DNA from: Streptomyces sp. A0642
GTDB lineage: Bacteria > Actinomycetota > Actinomycetes > Streptomycetales > Streptomycetaceae
Assembly (NCBI RefSeq): GCF_004795105.1
Contig: NZ_SSBL01000005.1
Coordinates: 1-64,000 of the forward strand
Reading direction: 5' to 3'
DNA length: 64,000 nt
A program made the position numbers and the translations under genes. Numbering within the stretch: the first letter of the stretch is position 1; each line of letters starts with the position of its first letter. Positions 56,962-64,000 of the stretch are shown here, one piece after another. The notes under the pieces are model-generated. The model did no database searches. It had not been told where the DNA came from and saw only the letters and a list, made by a program, of their open reading frames with translations.

Positions 56962-57569
56962 CTGCATTCTTCACCGAGGGGCAGAGCGACCCGACCGTAC
57001 AGCCGGTCCCCGCCTCCGTGGTGGCGCAGGTGGACGCCGCGGACATCACCCTCTCCAACCCGAAACGCGCCGTGATCTCCCTGGGCTCGAACCTGGGCAA
57101 CCGCCTGGAGACCCTCCAGGGCGCCATCGACGCCCTGGAGGACACTCCGGGCCTCCGGGTGAAGGCGGTCTCCCCGGTGTACGAGACGGAGCCCTGGGGC
57201 GTCGAGCCCGGCTCCCAGCCCTCGTACTTCAACGCGGTGGTCGTCGTGAAGACGACGCTGCCCCCCTCCTCGCTCCTGGAGCGCGGCCAGGCCATCGAAG
57301 AGGCCTTCGACCGGGTCCGCGAGGAGCGCTGGGGGCCGCGCACCATCGACGTGGACATCGTCTCGTACGCGGACGTCGTCTCGGACGACCCCGACCTCAC
57401 CCTCCCCCACCCCCGGGCCCGCGAGCGCGCCTTCGTGCTCGCTCCGTGGCACGACGTGGATCCGGAGGCCCAGCTGCCCGGCGCCGGCCCGGTCGCCGCT
57501 CTGCTGGACGGTGTCGGCCGCGGCGGCGTACTGCCCCGGGCCGACCTGGAACTCCGGCTGCCGGAGTAG
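56958..57569 (+). CDS. folK: Hydroxymethyl-dihydropterin pyrophosphokinase
   Basis: This 203-residue HPPK transfers pyrophosphate from ATP to hydroxymethyl-dihydropterin. Signatures: AVISLGSNLGNRLETLQGAIDAL, VSPVYETEPWGV, FNAVVVVKT, RWGPRTIDVDIVSY and LPHPRARERAFVLAPW. It has a 35-residue N-terminal extension compared with E. coli FolK. It overlaps folB and precedes a DUF3180 gene by 70 bp. Confidence 0.95.
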   Translation: MTAFFTEGQSDPTVQPVPASVVAQVDAADITLSNPKRAVISLGSNLGNRLETLQGAIDALEDTPGLRVKAVSPVYETEPWGVEPGSQPSYFNAVVVVKTTLPPSSLLERGQAIEEAFDRVREERWGPRTIDVDIVSYADVVSDDPDLTLPHPRARERAFVLAPWHDVDPEAQLPGAGPVAALLDGVGRGGVLPRADLELRLPE

Positions 57570-57639
57570 TCGTTAGGCTCGGAGAGAAGGCAGGGACATC
57601 CCCAGGGACATCCACAGGCGGCGAAAGGCGGCTCACCCG

Positions 57640-58122
57640 GTGAAGCAACTACGGCTCGGAGTACTGGCCGGCCTCTTCGCCGCCGCCGGGGTGCTGTCCT
57701 GGGGCGCGGCCCGCCTGTGGGACTCCCTGGGCACCCTGCCGGCGGTTCCGCTGGCCGCACCCGTCGTCCTCGCGGTGATCGCCGCGGTCCTGCTGGCGAC
57801 GGCCCTCTCCCTCCGCTCCCGGCTGCGTGCCCAGCGGGAGCGCCGGCCGGGCGCGAAGGGCGTCGAGCCCCTCATGGCGGCCCGGGCCGTGGTCTTCGGC
57901 CAGGCCAGCGCGCTCGTCGTCGCCCTGGTCTCCGGGATGTACGGCGGCACCGGCGTCTTCCTGCTCGGCTCCCTCGACATCCCGCCCCGCCGCGACCAGG
58001 CGATCTACGCGGGCCTCGCGGTCCTCGCAGGCTTCGCGGTGATCGCGGCGGCCCTCTTCCTGGAGCGCGTCTGCAAGCTCCCGGAGGACGAGGACGACAA
58101 CAAGACCGGGGCGGCCGCGTAG
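57640..58122 (+). CDS. DUF3180 family membrane protein
   Basis: This 160-residue protein has four hydrophobic segments (LGVLAGLFAAAGVLSWGAARL, PLAAPVVLAVIAAVLLATAL, ALVVALVSGMYGGTGVFLL and AIYAGLAVLAGFAVIAAALFLERVC) and matches the actinobacterial DUF3180 proteins usually encoded after folK. The function is unknown. A GTG start is used. It is convergent with folE, from which it is separated by a tandem repeat array. Confidence 0.85.
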   Translation: MKQLRLGVLAGLFAAAGVLSWGAARLWDSLGTLPAVPLAAPVVLAVIAAVLLATALSLRSRLRAQRERRPGAKGVEPLMAARAVVFGQASALVVALVSGMYGGTGVFLLGSLDIPPRRDQAIYAGLAVLAGFAVIAAALFLERVCKLPEDEDDNKTGAAA

Positions 58123-58177
58123 CCCACGGCCCGCTCCGGCGGGTCGACGGCCCGCCCGGACCGGGCTGAGGCGGCGG

Positions 58178-58355
58178 CAACGCACCGGGATCAGGCTCGT
58201 ACGCGTGAGCGCACCACACGACCAGCTGAGTCGGGTCAGCGCACCACGGTCGGGCTGAGTCGGATATCAGCACACCGCGATCAGACTGAGGCCGCGCGGC
58301 AGCGCACCACGATCAGGCCGAGGCGCGTCACCGCACCAGGAGCAGACGGGGCGGG
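58178..58355. repeat. Degenerate tandem array of about 30 bp units downstream of folE
   Basis: Six degenerate units (starting near 58178, 58206, 58236, 58267, 58300 and 58326) share CAGCGCACCACGATCAGGCT-like sequence. The same string forms the last codons and stop of folE (58356-58380: TCAGCGCGCCATGATCAGGC). The array thus echoes the folE 3' end. Confidence 0.65.
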
Positions 58356-58961
58356 TCAGCGCGCCATGATCAGGCTCATCGCCTCGGCGCGCGTCGCGGG
58401 GTCGCGGAGCTGCCCGCGGACCGCCGAGGTCAGCGTCTTCGCCCCGGGCTTGCGAATGCCACGCATCGACATGCACATGTGCTCGCACTCCACGACGACG
58501 ACGACGCCGCGGGGCTCCAGGATCTCCATCAGCGACTCGGCGATCTGCGTGGTGAGCCGCTCCTGCACCTGCGGCCGGCGGGCGTAGACGTCCACCAGGC
58601 GGGCCAGCTTCGACAGACCGGTGATCTTGCCGCTCGTCGCCGGGATGTACCCGACGTGTGCCACTCCCCGGAACGGCACCAGGTGGTGTTCACACGTGCT
58701 GAACACTTCGATGTCCTTGACCAGCACCATTTCGTCGTGACCCAGGTCGAACGTGGTCGTCAGGACGTCCTCGGGCTCCTGGTACAGGCCCGCGAATATC
58801 TCCTTGTACGCCCGCGCCACCCGCCCCGGCGTCTCCCGCAGCCCCTCCCGGTCCGGGTCCTCCCCGACGGCGAGGAGCAGCTCGCGCACCGCGGCGGCAG
58901 CCCGCTTCTCGTCGAACTCGCCGATCGAACCCTGGCCGTCCAGCGTCACCGGGTCGGTCAT
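58356..58961 (-). CDS. folE: GTP cyclohydrolase I
   Basis: This 201-residue enzyme converts GTP to dihydroneopterin triphosphate, the first folate step. Zinc ligands and active site: Cys90 and His92/His93 in [11 protein letters not shown] and Cys163 in [11 protein letters not shown]. Other blocks are [13 protein letters not shown] and [26 protein letters not shown]. It is transcribed with or after ftsH, but an intrinsic terminator lies between them. Its stop region is the first unit of a tandem array. Confidence 0.96.
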   Translation of the reverse strand: MTDPVTLDGQGSIGEFDEKRAAAAVRELLLAVGEDPDREGLRETPGRVARAYKEIFAGLYQEPEDVLTTTFDLGHDEMVLVKDIEVFSTCEHHLVPFRGVAHVGYIPATSGKITGLSKLARLVDVYARRPQVQERLTTQIAESLMEILEPRGVVVVVECEHMCMSMRGIRKPGAKTLTSAVRGQLRDPATRAEAMSLIMAR

Positions 58962-59044
58962 CTGTGCCTCGTTCCTCTGAACTGTCACTGCGCGGGCATC
59001 CGCGCAGTTCTGGGGGGCTGTCCGAACGGGCCCCCACGGAAAAG

Positions 59045-59080
59045 CCGCGCCCTCCAGGCTAAAACCTGGGGGGCGCGGCA
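59045..59080 (-). terminator. Intrinsic terminator of ftsH
   Basis: GCCGCGCCCTCCAGG (59045-59059) and CCTGGGGGGCGCGGC (59066-59080) form a 15-bp stem with one mismatch. On the minus strand TTTTCCG follows. It lies 54 bp after the ftsH stop. Confidence 0.9.
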
Positions 59081-59133
59081 TCCATTCCGGGCCCGGTGAA
59101 GCCCCGTGAGAGGGGCCACACCGGGGTCGGTGT

Positions 59134-61158
59134 CTAGCTCTCGGGACGCTCCTCGGGGATCGTCTCGGTCACCGGAACCGTGTCCGTGACCGAGCCGTTC
59201 GCCGTGGTGGCGCCGTTGGTGAGGGCGAGTTCCTTCGGGGAGAGCACGGGCGGCCGGGTGGACGGCGTGCGCCGGGCGGACCCGGTCCACGCCGGACGGG
59301 CCGGACGCTTGACGATCGGAGCGAAGATCTCCGCGATCTCCGCCTTGCCGAGGGTCTCCTTCTCAAGGAGCTGGAGAACCAGGGCGTCCAGAACGTCGCG
59401 GTTCTCGACGAGGATCTCCCACGCGTCGTTGTGCGCGGTCTCGATGAGCTTCTTGACCTCTTCGTCGACCAGCGCGGCGACCTCTTCCGAGTAGTCGCGC
59501 TGGTGGCCCATCTCACGGCCCACGAACGGCTCGGTGTTGTCGCCACCGAACTTGATCGCCCCGAGCCGCTCCGTCATGCCGTACTGCGTGACCATCGCGC
59601 GGGCCGTTGCCGTGGCCTTCTCGATGTCGTTCGCAGCGCCGGTCGTCGGGTCGTGGAAGACCAGCTCCTCGGCCGCGCGCCCGCCCAGCATGTAAGCCAG
59701 CTGGTCGAGCATCTCGTTGCGCGTCGTGGAGTACTTGTCCTCCTCCGGGAGCACCATCGTGTAACCGAGGGCGCGGCCGCGGGAGAGGATCGTGATCTTG
59801 TGGACCGGGTCCGACTGAGGTGAGGCCGCCGCGACCAGGGCGTGTCCGCCCTCGTGGTACGCGGTGATCTTCTTCTCCTTCTCGGACATGATCCGGGTCC
59901 GCTTCTGCGGACCCGCCACGACGCGGTCGATGGCCTCGTCGAGCATGGCGTTGTCGATCAGCTTCAGATTGCCGCGCGCCGTGAGGAGCGCCGCCTCGTT
60001 CAGCACGTTCGACAGGTCGGCACCGGTGAAGCCGGGCGTACGACGGGCGACGGCGCCGAGATCGACGTCCGGTGCGACCGGCTTGCCCTTCTGGTGGACC
60101 TTGAGGATCTCCAGACGGCCCTGCATGTCCGGCCGGTCGACCGCGATCTGCCGGTCGAAACGGCCCGGGCGCAGCAGCGCCGGGTCCAGGATGTCGGGCC
60201 GGTTCGTGGCGGCGATCAGGATGACGCCGCCCTTCACGTCGAAGCCGTCCATCTCCACGAGCAGCTGGTTGAGCGTCTGCTCGCGCTCGTCGTGACCGCC
60301 GCCCATACCGGCGCCGCGGTGCCGGCCGACTGCGTCGATCTCGTCGACGAAGACGATCGCCGGGGCGTTCGCCTTGGCCTGCTCGAAGAGGTCCCGGACA
60401 CGGGAGGCGCCGACACCGACGAACATCTCGACGAAGTCGGAACCGGAGATCGAGTAGAACGGGACGCCCGCTTCGCCTGCGACGGCGCGTGCGAGCAGCG
60501 TCTTGCCCGTACCGGGAGGCCCGTACAGCAGGACACCCTTGGGGATCTTGGCGCCGACGGCCTGGAACTTCGCCGGCTCCTGCAGGAACTCCTTGATCTC
60601 GTGGAGTTCCTCGACCGCCTCGTCCGACCCCGCCACATCGGCGAACGTCGTCTTGGGGGTGTCCTTGGTGATCAGCTTGGCCTTGGACTTGCCGAACTGC
60701 ATGACCTTGGAGCCGCCACCCTGCATCTGGTTCATCAGAAACAGGAAGACGACCACGATGAGGACGAACGGCAGCAGCGAGAAGAGGATCGAGACGAACG
60801 GGGACTGCTTCGACGGCGAGACGGTGTAACCCTTCTCGATGTCACCGCTCTCGAACTTCTTCTGCAGCGTGTCGGCGAGCTGGACGCCCTGGTTGCCGAT
60901 GTAGCTCGCCTGGAACTTGCTGCCGGACTCGCCGGAGAGTTTCTGGCCGTCCTTCAGCTCGATTTTGAGGATGTGATCGTCACCGGTGGTCAGCTTGGCC
61001 TGCTCCACCTGGTTCTTACTGATCGCCTGGATCACCTTGCCGGTGTCCACCGTCTTGTAGCCGCCGGACGAGCCGACGACCTGCATCAACACGACCACGG
61101 CGAGGACGGCCAGCACGATCCACATGACCGGCCCACGGAAGTATCGCTTCACGTCCAT
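59134..61158 (-). CDS. ftsH: ATP-dependent zinc metalloprotease FtsH
   Basis: This 674-residue membrane protease has transmembrane helices at about 10-28 and 120-143 and an extracytoplasmic domain between them. The AAA+ domain has Walker A GPPGTGKT (213-220), Walker [12 protein letters not shown] and SRH RPGRFDR. The zinc site is HEGGH (435-439), with a third ligand near DIEKAT. The disordered Thr/Pro-rich C-terminus is typical of actinobacteria. It degrades membrane and regulatory proteins. It lies between hpt and folE in the same orientation, as in other Streptomyces. Confidence 0.98.
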   Translation of the reverse strand: MDVKRYFRGPVMWIVLAVLAVVVLMQVVGSSGGYKTVDTGKVIQAISKNQVEQAKLTTGDDHILKIELKDGQKLSGESGSKFQASYIGNQGVQLADTLQKKFESGDIEKGYTVSPSKQSPFVSILFSLLPFVLIVVVFLFLMNQMQGGGSKVMQFGKSKAKLITKDTPKTTFADVAGSDEAVEELHEIKEFLQEPAKFQAVGAKIPKGVLLYGPPGTGKTLLARAVAGEAGVPFYSISGSDFVEMFVGVGASRVRDLFEQAKANAPAIVFVDEIDAVGRHRGAGMGGGHDEREQTLNQLLVEMDGFDVKGGVILIAATNRPDILDPALLRPGRFDRQIAVDRPDMQGRLEILKVHQKGKPVAPDVDLGAVARRTPGFTGADLSNVLNEAALLTARGNLKLIDNAMLDEAIDRVVAGPQKRTRIMSEKEKKITAYHEGGHALVAAASPQSDPVHKITILSRGRALGYTMVLPEEDKYSTTRNEMLDQLAYMLGGRAAEELVFHDPTTGAANDIEKATATARAMVTQYGMTERLGAIKFGGDNTEPFVGREMGHQRDYSEEVAALVDEEVKKLIETAHNDAWEILVENRDVLDALVLQLLEKETLGKAEIAEIFAPIVKRPARPAWTGSARRTPSTRPPVLSPKELALTNGATTANGSVTDTVPVTETIPEERPES

Positions 61159-61354
61159 CCATACGGAGCGAAGTCGCCCCGTCCCTCCTGCCCGTAGGTA
61201 AATGCTGCTGTGAGTAAAGACTGTTCTTCGGACGGTACACCGGCATTGTCACCGACGACCGCCGAGGACGTCTGTCAAACCCGCCTTCGAAGGCTCAACG
61301 GCGGGAAATCGGTGAGGGTTCCCCGGAGCCCGGGCGGGTTCGCCGGCGTCCCGG

Positions 61355-61909
61355 TCAGCCGCCGTACACGTGCGGGGCGAGCGTGCCGACGAAGGGCAGG
61401 TTGCGGTACTTCTCCGCGTAGTCCAGCCCGTAGCCGACGACGAACTCGTTGGGGATGTCGAAGCCGACCCACTTGCAGTCGAGGGCGACCTTCGCGGCGT
61501 CCGGCTTGCGCAGCAGGGTGCAGATCTCCAGCGAGGCGGGCTCGCGCGAGCCGAGGTTCGACATCAGCCAGGACAGCGTCAGGCCGGAGTCGATGATGTC
61601 CTCGACGATCAGGACGTGCTTGCCCTTGATGTCGGTGTCCAGGTCCTTCAGGATCCGGACGACACCGGAGGACTGGGTGCCCGCGCCGTACGACGAGACG
61701 GCCATCCAGTCCATCGTGGCGGGGGTGGACAGCGCGCGCGCGAGGTCCGCCATGACCATCACCGCGCCCTTGAGGACTCCGACGAGGAGCAGGTCCTTGC
61801 CCGCGTACTCCGCGTCGATCTTCGCGGCCAGCTCGACGAGCTTCGCGTCGATCTCTTCCTTGGTGAGGAGCACCGACTGAAGGTCGGTGCCCATGTCCTT
61901 CTCGTTCAC
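61355..61909 (-). CDS. hpt: Hypoxanthine phosphoribosyltransferase
   Basis: The 184-residue enzyme (178 if started at the internal [13 protein letters not shown]) salvages hypoxanthine and guanine using PRPP. PRPP loop [18 protein letters not shown], metal/base block [18 protein letters not shown] and [23 protein letters not shown] are diagnostic. GTG 61909 is used. Between it and ftsH is a 196-bp gap with the ftsH promoter region. tilS lies upstream by 84 bp. Confidence 0.95.
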   Translation of the reverse strand: MNEKDMGTDLQSVLLTKEEIDAKLVELAAKIDAEYAGKDLLLVGVLKGAVMVMADLARALSTPATMDWMAVSSYGAGTQSSGVVRILKDLDTDIKGKHVLIVEDIIDSGLTLSWLMSNLGSREPASLEICTLLRKPDAAKVALDCKWVGFDIPNEFVVGYGLDYAEKYRNLPFVGTLAPHVYGG

Positions 61910-61993
61910 CCGCGTCTCTTTCTTTGCCTGCCGGGTCCGGGAGGGTGTCCCGGGCCTGCGCGGCCGCTCGCCTGCATGTCAGCCGCTTGTGCG

Positions 61994-63076
61994 TCAGCTC
62001 TGCCGAATCACCAGTCTGCCACCCTGGCGCAGGGCTTCGACGCGGCCGGGGAGGTTGATGGCCTGCTGGCCGCGCCAGCCGGTGATCAGGCGGTCGACTT
62101 CCTCGATGTGCCGGGCGAAGAGGGAACCGGCCGGGGAGCCGGCCTCTATGGCCGCGCGGCGCAGGACGCGGCGGCGGACCGCGGGCGGCAGGGCCTGCAG
62201 CTTGGCGCACTCGAGCCGGCCCGCGGCGTCGCGAACATCACGGCCGGCCTCGGCGGCCCAGGTGTCGAGGGCGTCGGCGTCGTCGCGCGAGAGCTGTGCC
62301 GTGCGGGCCAGTGCCTCGACGACTCCTTTGCCCAGCGCCTTCTCCAGCGCCGGCAGGCCCTCGTGGCGCAGCCGGGAGCGGGTGTAGGCGGGGTCGATGT
62401 TGTGCGGGTCGTCCCAGACGGGCAGGGACTGGGCCAGGCAGGCGGTGCGGGCGGTCTGCCGGTCGAGCTGGAGGAAAGGGCGGCGGTAGCGGCCGGCCGG
62501 TCCGGAGGCGGCGGCCATGCCGGAGAGGGAGCGGATGCCGGAGCCGCGCGCGAGGCCCAGCAGCACGGTCTCCGCCTGGTCGTCGCGGGTGTGGCCGAGC
62601 AGGACGGCTGCGGCGCCGTGGCGTTCGGCCGTGGCGTCCAGGGCGGCGTAGCGGGCGTCGCGTGCGGCGGCCTCGGGGCCGCCCTCGTGCCCGACGTGCA
62701 CCGCGACGGCCTCGACCGGGTCGAGGCCCATGGCGGTGAGGCGGCCGACGACCTCGGTGGCACGGGCGTCGGAACCGCTCTGGAGGCCGTGGTCGACGGT
62801 GACGCCGCCGGCCCGGACGGCGAGCTTCCGGGCCTCGAAGGCCAGCGCGGAGGCGAGCGCCATGGAATCGGCGCCGCCGGAGCATGCCACCAGGACCAGG
62901 GGGGTATCGGTGCGTTCGGGAAGTGCGGGGCGCCGCCTGCCCGTCCCGGCTTCGGCGAGCTCGGGGTGCGGGGCGTGCCCGCTGCGTTCGGTCTGTTCGG
63001 CGAATTCGGTGAGGACGTCGTGGAGTACGCGGCGGACCGCCAGGCGTATCGCCGCGACCGCAGGATGGGGACCCAT
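61994..63076 (-). CDS. tilS: tRNA(Ile)-lysidine synthetase
   Basis: This 360-residue ligase attaches lysine to C34 of tRNA-Ile(CAU), which lets it read AUA. The PP-loop SGGADS (66-71) is intact, followed by [41 protein letters not shown] and [24 protein letters not shown]. It starts the tilS-hpt-ftsH gene order that is widely conserved. Its C-terminal part is short, as is common in actinobacteria. Confidence 0.94.
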   Translation of the reverse strand: MGPHPAVAAIRLAVRRVLHDVLTEFAEQTERSGHAPHPELAEAGTGRRRPALPERTDTPLVLVACSGGADSMALASALAFEARKLAVRAGGVTVDHGLQSGSDARATEVVGRLTAMGLDPVEAVAVHVGHEGGPEAAARDARYAALDATAERHGAAAVLLGHTRDDQAETVLLGLARGSGIRSLSGMAAASGPAGRYRRPFLQLDRQTARTACLAQSLPVWDDPHNIDPAYTRSRLRHEGLPALEKALGKGVVEALARTAQLSRDDADALDTWAAEAGRDVRDAAGRLECAKLQALPPAVRRRVLRRAAIEAGSPAGSLFARHIEEVDRLITGWRGQQAINLPGRVEALRQGGRLVIRQS

Positions 63077-63285
63077 GTCCGGTGCCCTTCGTGAAGTTCT
63101 GGAGAGGTGCGTGCGTGCCTCCGAGTGCCGGACGGAGTGGAACTGCCGTCACTCAGAGTGCGTCGATGGTGACAGAGCAAACCCGTTCATCGAGCATTGC
63201 ACGCCTTCCCATGCCCCTACGGTCCCTCGGATGGGTGATTACCGGCGCGTTGCCCTCGGGTCCCGGGCCTGCGCGCGAGCCGTGA

Positions 63286-64000
63286 TCATGACTCTGCCTT
63301 ACGGTGCACCCTCGCGATCCAGTCCTGCGGTGCGGCGATCTCCGCCTTGGTGGGCAGGGTGTTGGGCGAGGTCCAGACGCGGTTGAAGCCGTCCATCCCG
63401 ACTTCGTCGACCACGGCGCGTACGAACCTCTCGCCGTCGCGGTACTGGCGGAGCTTGGCGTCGAGGCCCAGGAGCTTGCGCAGCGCCTGGTCGAGGCGGC
63501 TCGCGCCGCGCGCCCTGCGCTGCTGGAACTTCTCCCGGATCTCGGCGACGGAGGAGACCACCTCGGGGCCGACGCCGTCCATCACGTAGTCGGCGTGCCC
63601 CTCCAGGAGGGACATCACGGCGGTGAGCCGGCCGAGGATCTCGCGCTGGGCCGGCGTCTGGACGAGCTCGACGAGGCTGCGTCCGCCGTCCTCGCCCTCC
63701 TCGCCCTCGGGCCTGCCGCCGGCGAGCGACTGGGCGGCCTCGCGGAGTCGTTCCAGCACCGTCATCGGGTCGACGTCGGTCTCGTCGAGGAATGACTGGA
63801 TCTCGCCCTGCAGATGGTCGCGGAGCCAGGGCACCGCGGTGAACTGCGTGCGGTGCGTCTCCTCGTGGAGGGCGACCCAGAGACGGAAGTCGTGCGGGTC
63901 CACCTCCAGCTCCCGCTCGACGTGAACGATGTTCGGGGCGACCAGCAGCAGCCTTCCGCCGCCGTCGGCCGAGGCCGGGAGCTCGCGGGTGGCGGGGGCG
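63286..64000 (-). CDS. Zinc-dependent metalloprotease, DUF2342 family (partial)
   Basis: At least 238 C-terminal residues are visible; the frame remains open to the window edge, so the N-terminus lies beyond 64000. The zinc motif HEETH is within FRLWVALHEETHRTQF, and ILGRLTAVMSLLEGHADYVMDGVG is the second conserved block. The family is found beside tilS and dac genes in actinobacteria and resembles coenzyme F420 biosynthesis associated proteins. Position 63903 is an internal valine codon, not the start. Confidence 0.88.
   Translation of the reverse strand, partial: APATRELPASADGGGRLLLVAPNIVHVERELEVDPHDFRLWVALHEETHRTQFTAVPWLRDHLQGEIQSFLDETDVDPMTVLERLREAAQSLAGGRPEGEEGEDGGRSLVELVQTPAQREILGRLTAVMSLLEGHADYVMDGVGPEVVSSVAEIREKFQQRRARGASRLDQALRKLLGLDAKLRQYRDGERFVRAVVDEVGMDGFNRVWTSPNTLPTKAEIAAPQDWIARVHRKAES

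Noticed and set aside
63904..64000. Position 63903 as start of the metalloprotease
   Set aside because: The frame continues upstream with protein-like sequence to the window edge, so the gene is truncated by the window and this GTG is an internal valine.

Overview
The window is high-GC actinobacterial chromosome and almost certainly core chromosome of a Streptomyces. The evidence is the codon bias, the many GTG starts, the complete sigE-cseA-cseB-cseC operon, the lsr2, clpC, disA/radA and tilS-hpt-ftsH-folE neighbourhoods, and the antisense rRNA leader at the left edge. There is no sign of a prophage, plasmid, transposase or CRISPR array. Almost every gene has a recognisable housekeeping, envelope-stress or transport role. 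The unusual content lies mostly between genes.

Layout. 1-550: leader and tandem promoters of an rRNA operon transcribed leftward out of the window. 0.56-13.9 kb: DJ-1/AraC regulator divergent from an isochorismatase-type hydrolase, proC, an ABC-2 exporter, a membrane protein, repeat cluster A, ilvD, a TetR gene, a sugar-phosphate-isomerase-like protein, an exopolyphosphatase, a cysteine-rich protein, and a membrane protein with sigma-like, zinc-finger and BACON-like parts. 14-25 kb: radA, disA (c-di-AMP synthase), a surface-anchored protein, mutY, the sigE-cseABC envelope-stress operon, a drug exporter with its divergent TetR regulator, and an M23 peptidase. 26-27.3 kb: repeat cluster B. 27.4-33.5 kb: clpC with an upstream ClgR-type site, a primase/polymerase-like protein, lsr2, a GNAT acetyltransferase, a BlaI-family regulator and two small genes.

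33.6-39.2 kb is a tightly overlapping leftward NAD/CoA operon (DUF2520 protein, panC, nadB, nadC, coaX). 39.4-46.8 kb: an aldolase/beta-eliminating lyase, an HTH regulator with a perfect 18-bp inverted repeat upstream, a two-component system with a TmrB-like ATPase, a MidA-type methyltransferase and an orphan NuoD paralogue. 46.9-55 kb: a coiled-coil membrane protein, a four-gene osmoprotectant ABC transporter, a surface esterase and an MprF/LysX-like protein behind a SigE-type promoter. 55-64 kb: folP, an NTF2-like gene, folB, folK and a DUF3180 gene face folE, ftsH, hpt, tilS and a partial zinc metalloprotease.

The main observations are these. (1) Two large composite repeat clusters (5.4-6.3 and 26.3-27.3 kb) are built from the same modules in opposite orientation. 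(2) Three genes have short tandem repeats whose first unit contains the stop codon. (3) At least fourteen starts sit 5-8 nt after a -10-like hexamer, which suggests leaderless transcripts and settles several start choices. (4) A MidA (NDUFAF7-type) arginine methyltransferase lies directly upstream of an orphan NuoD that keeps the arginine motif methylated in the mitochondrial homologue.
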